A model generated the notes under the pieces. It had not been told where the DNA came from, did no database searches, and was given only the letters and a program-made list of their open reading frames with translations. Below, piece by piece: positions 8,714 through 9,672 of a DNA stretch of 9,672 nucleotides; position 1 is the first letter of the stretch; each line of letters opens with the position of its first letter. The position numbers and the translations under genes are program-made. Origin of the DNA: an uncultured Eubacteriales bacterium (lineage in GTDB: Bacteria > Bacillota > Clostridia > Oscillospirales > Oscillospiraceae); NCBI GenBank assembly GCA_949744025.1, contig CATJWA010000198.1, positions 1-9,672 on the forward strand, in the 5' to 3' direction.

Positions 8714-8816
8714 TGCCCTTCTGCCCATAGTCTCCCCGAGGTAAAAAACAGCAGCAACATATGCAACAAAAAATAAAATTCTTCCAAATTTGCACAGCTT
8801 CGATTTTTCCGAGCTC

Positions 8817-9653
8817 TCAGCGTCTCCTCAGCTCCTCCAAAACCTCATACCCGACTGCTAAATCTCCCATTCCGCTCCCAAGGTCAATCCGCGCTTTCCT
8901 GCTCCCGTGAAAATCGCTCCCTCCGGTAACGCACAGCCCGAACCTGCCCGCAATATCGCGCAGATACCCGCTCTGCCCGGCCGTGTACCCGGAGTAAAGA
9001 CACTCCATCCCCACGCACCCGACGTCAACCAGACGCCCAGTGAGCGTAAGCAGCTCCCGCTCGCCCATGCGGTATTGCAGCGGATGGGCGAACACCGCCT
9101 TGCCGCCCGAGAGCCGTATGCACTCAAAGGCCGTCTCCAACGGCAGGTAGGTCCTCGGCAGGTAATACTTTTTGCCAACGTTCAGATAGCGGGAGAAGCC
9201 CTCCTGCACGCTCCCGCAAAGCCCGTTTTCCACCAGCGCCGCGGCTAAGTGCGGCCTGCCTATCACCGCGCCGGGGAAGCGCTCGGCCAGTCCCACGGCC
9301 GAGACCTCCACGCCGTCGGCGCGCATGAGCTCAATAATCTGACTGTTGCGCCGTTTCCGCTCCTGAATCACCCAGTCGAGCACCCGCGTCATCGCCGGCG
9401 CGGCGGGGTCGATGAAGTAGCCGAGTATGTGAATCCCGTAGCCGAGATACTCCGCGCTTATCTCAATCCCGGGTACGACCTCCACGCCGTATTTTTCCCC
9501 GAGCTCCGATGCCTGCACCGCCCCAGCGGCCGTGTCGTGGTCCGTAATGGCAACCGCTGCCAGTCCCTTTTTAGCGGCATACTCCACCAGCTCGGCTGGC
9601 GTAAACGTCCCGTCCGACGCCGTGGTGTGCGCGTGCAGGTCAATCAGCTTCAT
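8817..9653 (-). CDS. PHP-domain metal-dependent phosphoesterase (YciV/RNase AM-like)
   Basis: The 278 residues form a complete PHP domain of the TrpH/YciV type. Characterised relatives hydrolyse 3',5'-nucleoside bisphosphates or trim short 5' RNA ends. The metal-binding set is all present: His7 and His9 with Asp14 (DLHAHTTASDG), Asp38, His39 and Asp40 (AITDHD), Glu64 (PGIEIS), His75, His135 (GRPHLA), His190 (FAHP), and Asp247 and His249 (GGSDFHG). An inserted helical region at about 84-130 is usual in this subgroup. The ATG at 9653-9651 follows a very strong GGGGGAGG, five bases away. The gene converges on the synthase-like membrane gene with a 103-base gap. Its upstream promoter lies outside the window. 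No partner gene identifies the precise substrate, so the general name is used. Confidence 0.9.
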   Translation of the reverse strand: MKLIDLHAHTTASDGTFTPAELVEYAAKKGLAAVAITDHDTAAGAVQASELGEKYGVEVVPGIEISAEYLGYGIHILGYFIDPAAPAMTRVLDWVIQERKRRNSQIIELMRADGVEVSAVGLAERFPGAVIGRPHLAAALVENGLCGSVQEGFSRYLNVGKKYYLPRTYLPLETAFECIRLSGGKAVFAHPLQYRMGERELLTLTGRLVDVGCVGMECLYSGYTAGQSGYLRDIAGRFGLCVTGGSDFHGSRKARIDLGSGMGDLAVGYEVLEELRRR

Positions 9654-9672
9654 TATGCCTCCCCCTTTCTGA

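Noticed and set aside
8714..8816. Bidirectional terminator between the convergent genes
   Set aside because: Only a 5-bp bulged stem and AT-only pairings were found. No GC-rich stem is directly followed by a T-run in either direction.

Overview
The window looks like ordinary chromosome from a fairly GC-rich Gram-positive bacterium of the Firmicutes, most plausibly a gut-type member of the Clostridia (Oscillospiraceae-like). This rests on the MurT/GatD pair, which amidates lipid II in Gram-positives, on strong purine-rich ribosome binding sites, on GC-rich genes with AT-rich intergenic spacers, and on sigma-A type promoters. The lineage is inferred from gene content and style; no rRNA or other marker is present.

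Layout. Bases 1-1764 (minus) hold most of a glutamine-dependent NAD synthase, cut at the left edge. It is divergent from a CPBP-family membrane protease gene (1895-2740, plus), and the two share a 130-base spacer with two back-to-back promoters. A second promoter region (2741-2895) precedes a co-directional run of four plus-strand genes: glmS (2896-4740), murT (4748-6124), gatD (6374-7111, start probably 6380) and a membrane protein with a spermidine-synthase-like C-terminal domain (7115-8713). A convergent PHP-domain phosphoesterase gene (8817-9653, minus) closes the window.

How the genes fit together. GlmS makes glucosamine-6-phosphate, the entry point to UDP-GlcNAc and peptidoglycan. MurT and GatD together amidate the D-glutamate of lipid II. 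Both GlmS and GatD use glutamine as nitrogen donor, so the run links the start of wall-precursor synthesis with a late modification of it. NAD synthase is a third glutamine-dependent enzyme, but it is transcribed separately. The spermidine-synthase-like membrane protein is translationally linked to gatD; its role is unknown.

The least explained piece is the 249-base spacer between murT and gatD. It has no gene and carries at least five inverted repeats, including a 13-bp perfect stem and a 16-position stem with one mismatch, one near each end. It resembles a palindromic dispersed repeat or MITE-like insertion within an otherwise tightly packed operon. Apart from that element, the orphan synthase-like membrane protein and a 12-bp palindrome in the glmS leader, the window is housekeeping. 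I found no rRNA, tRNA, CRISPR array, transposase, or convincing sign of a new defence or biosynthetic system.
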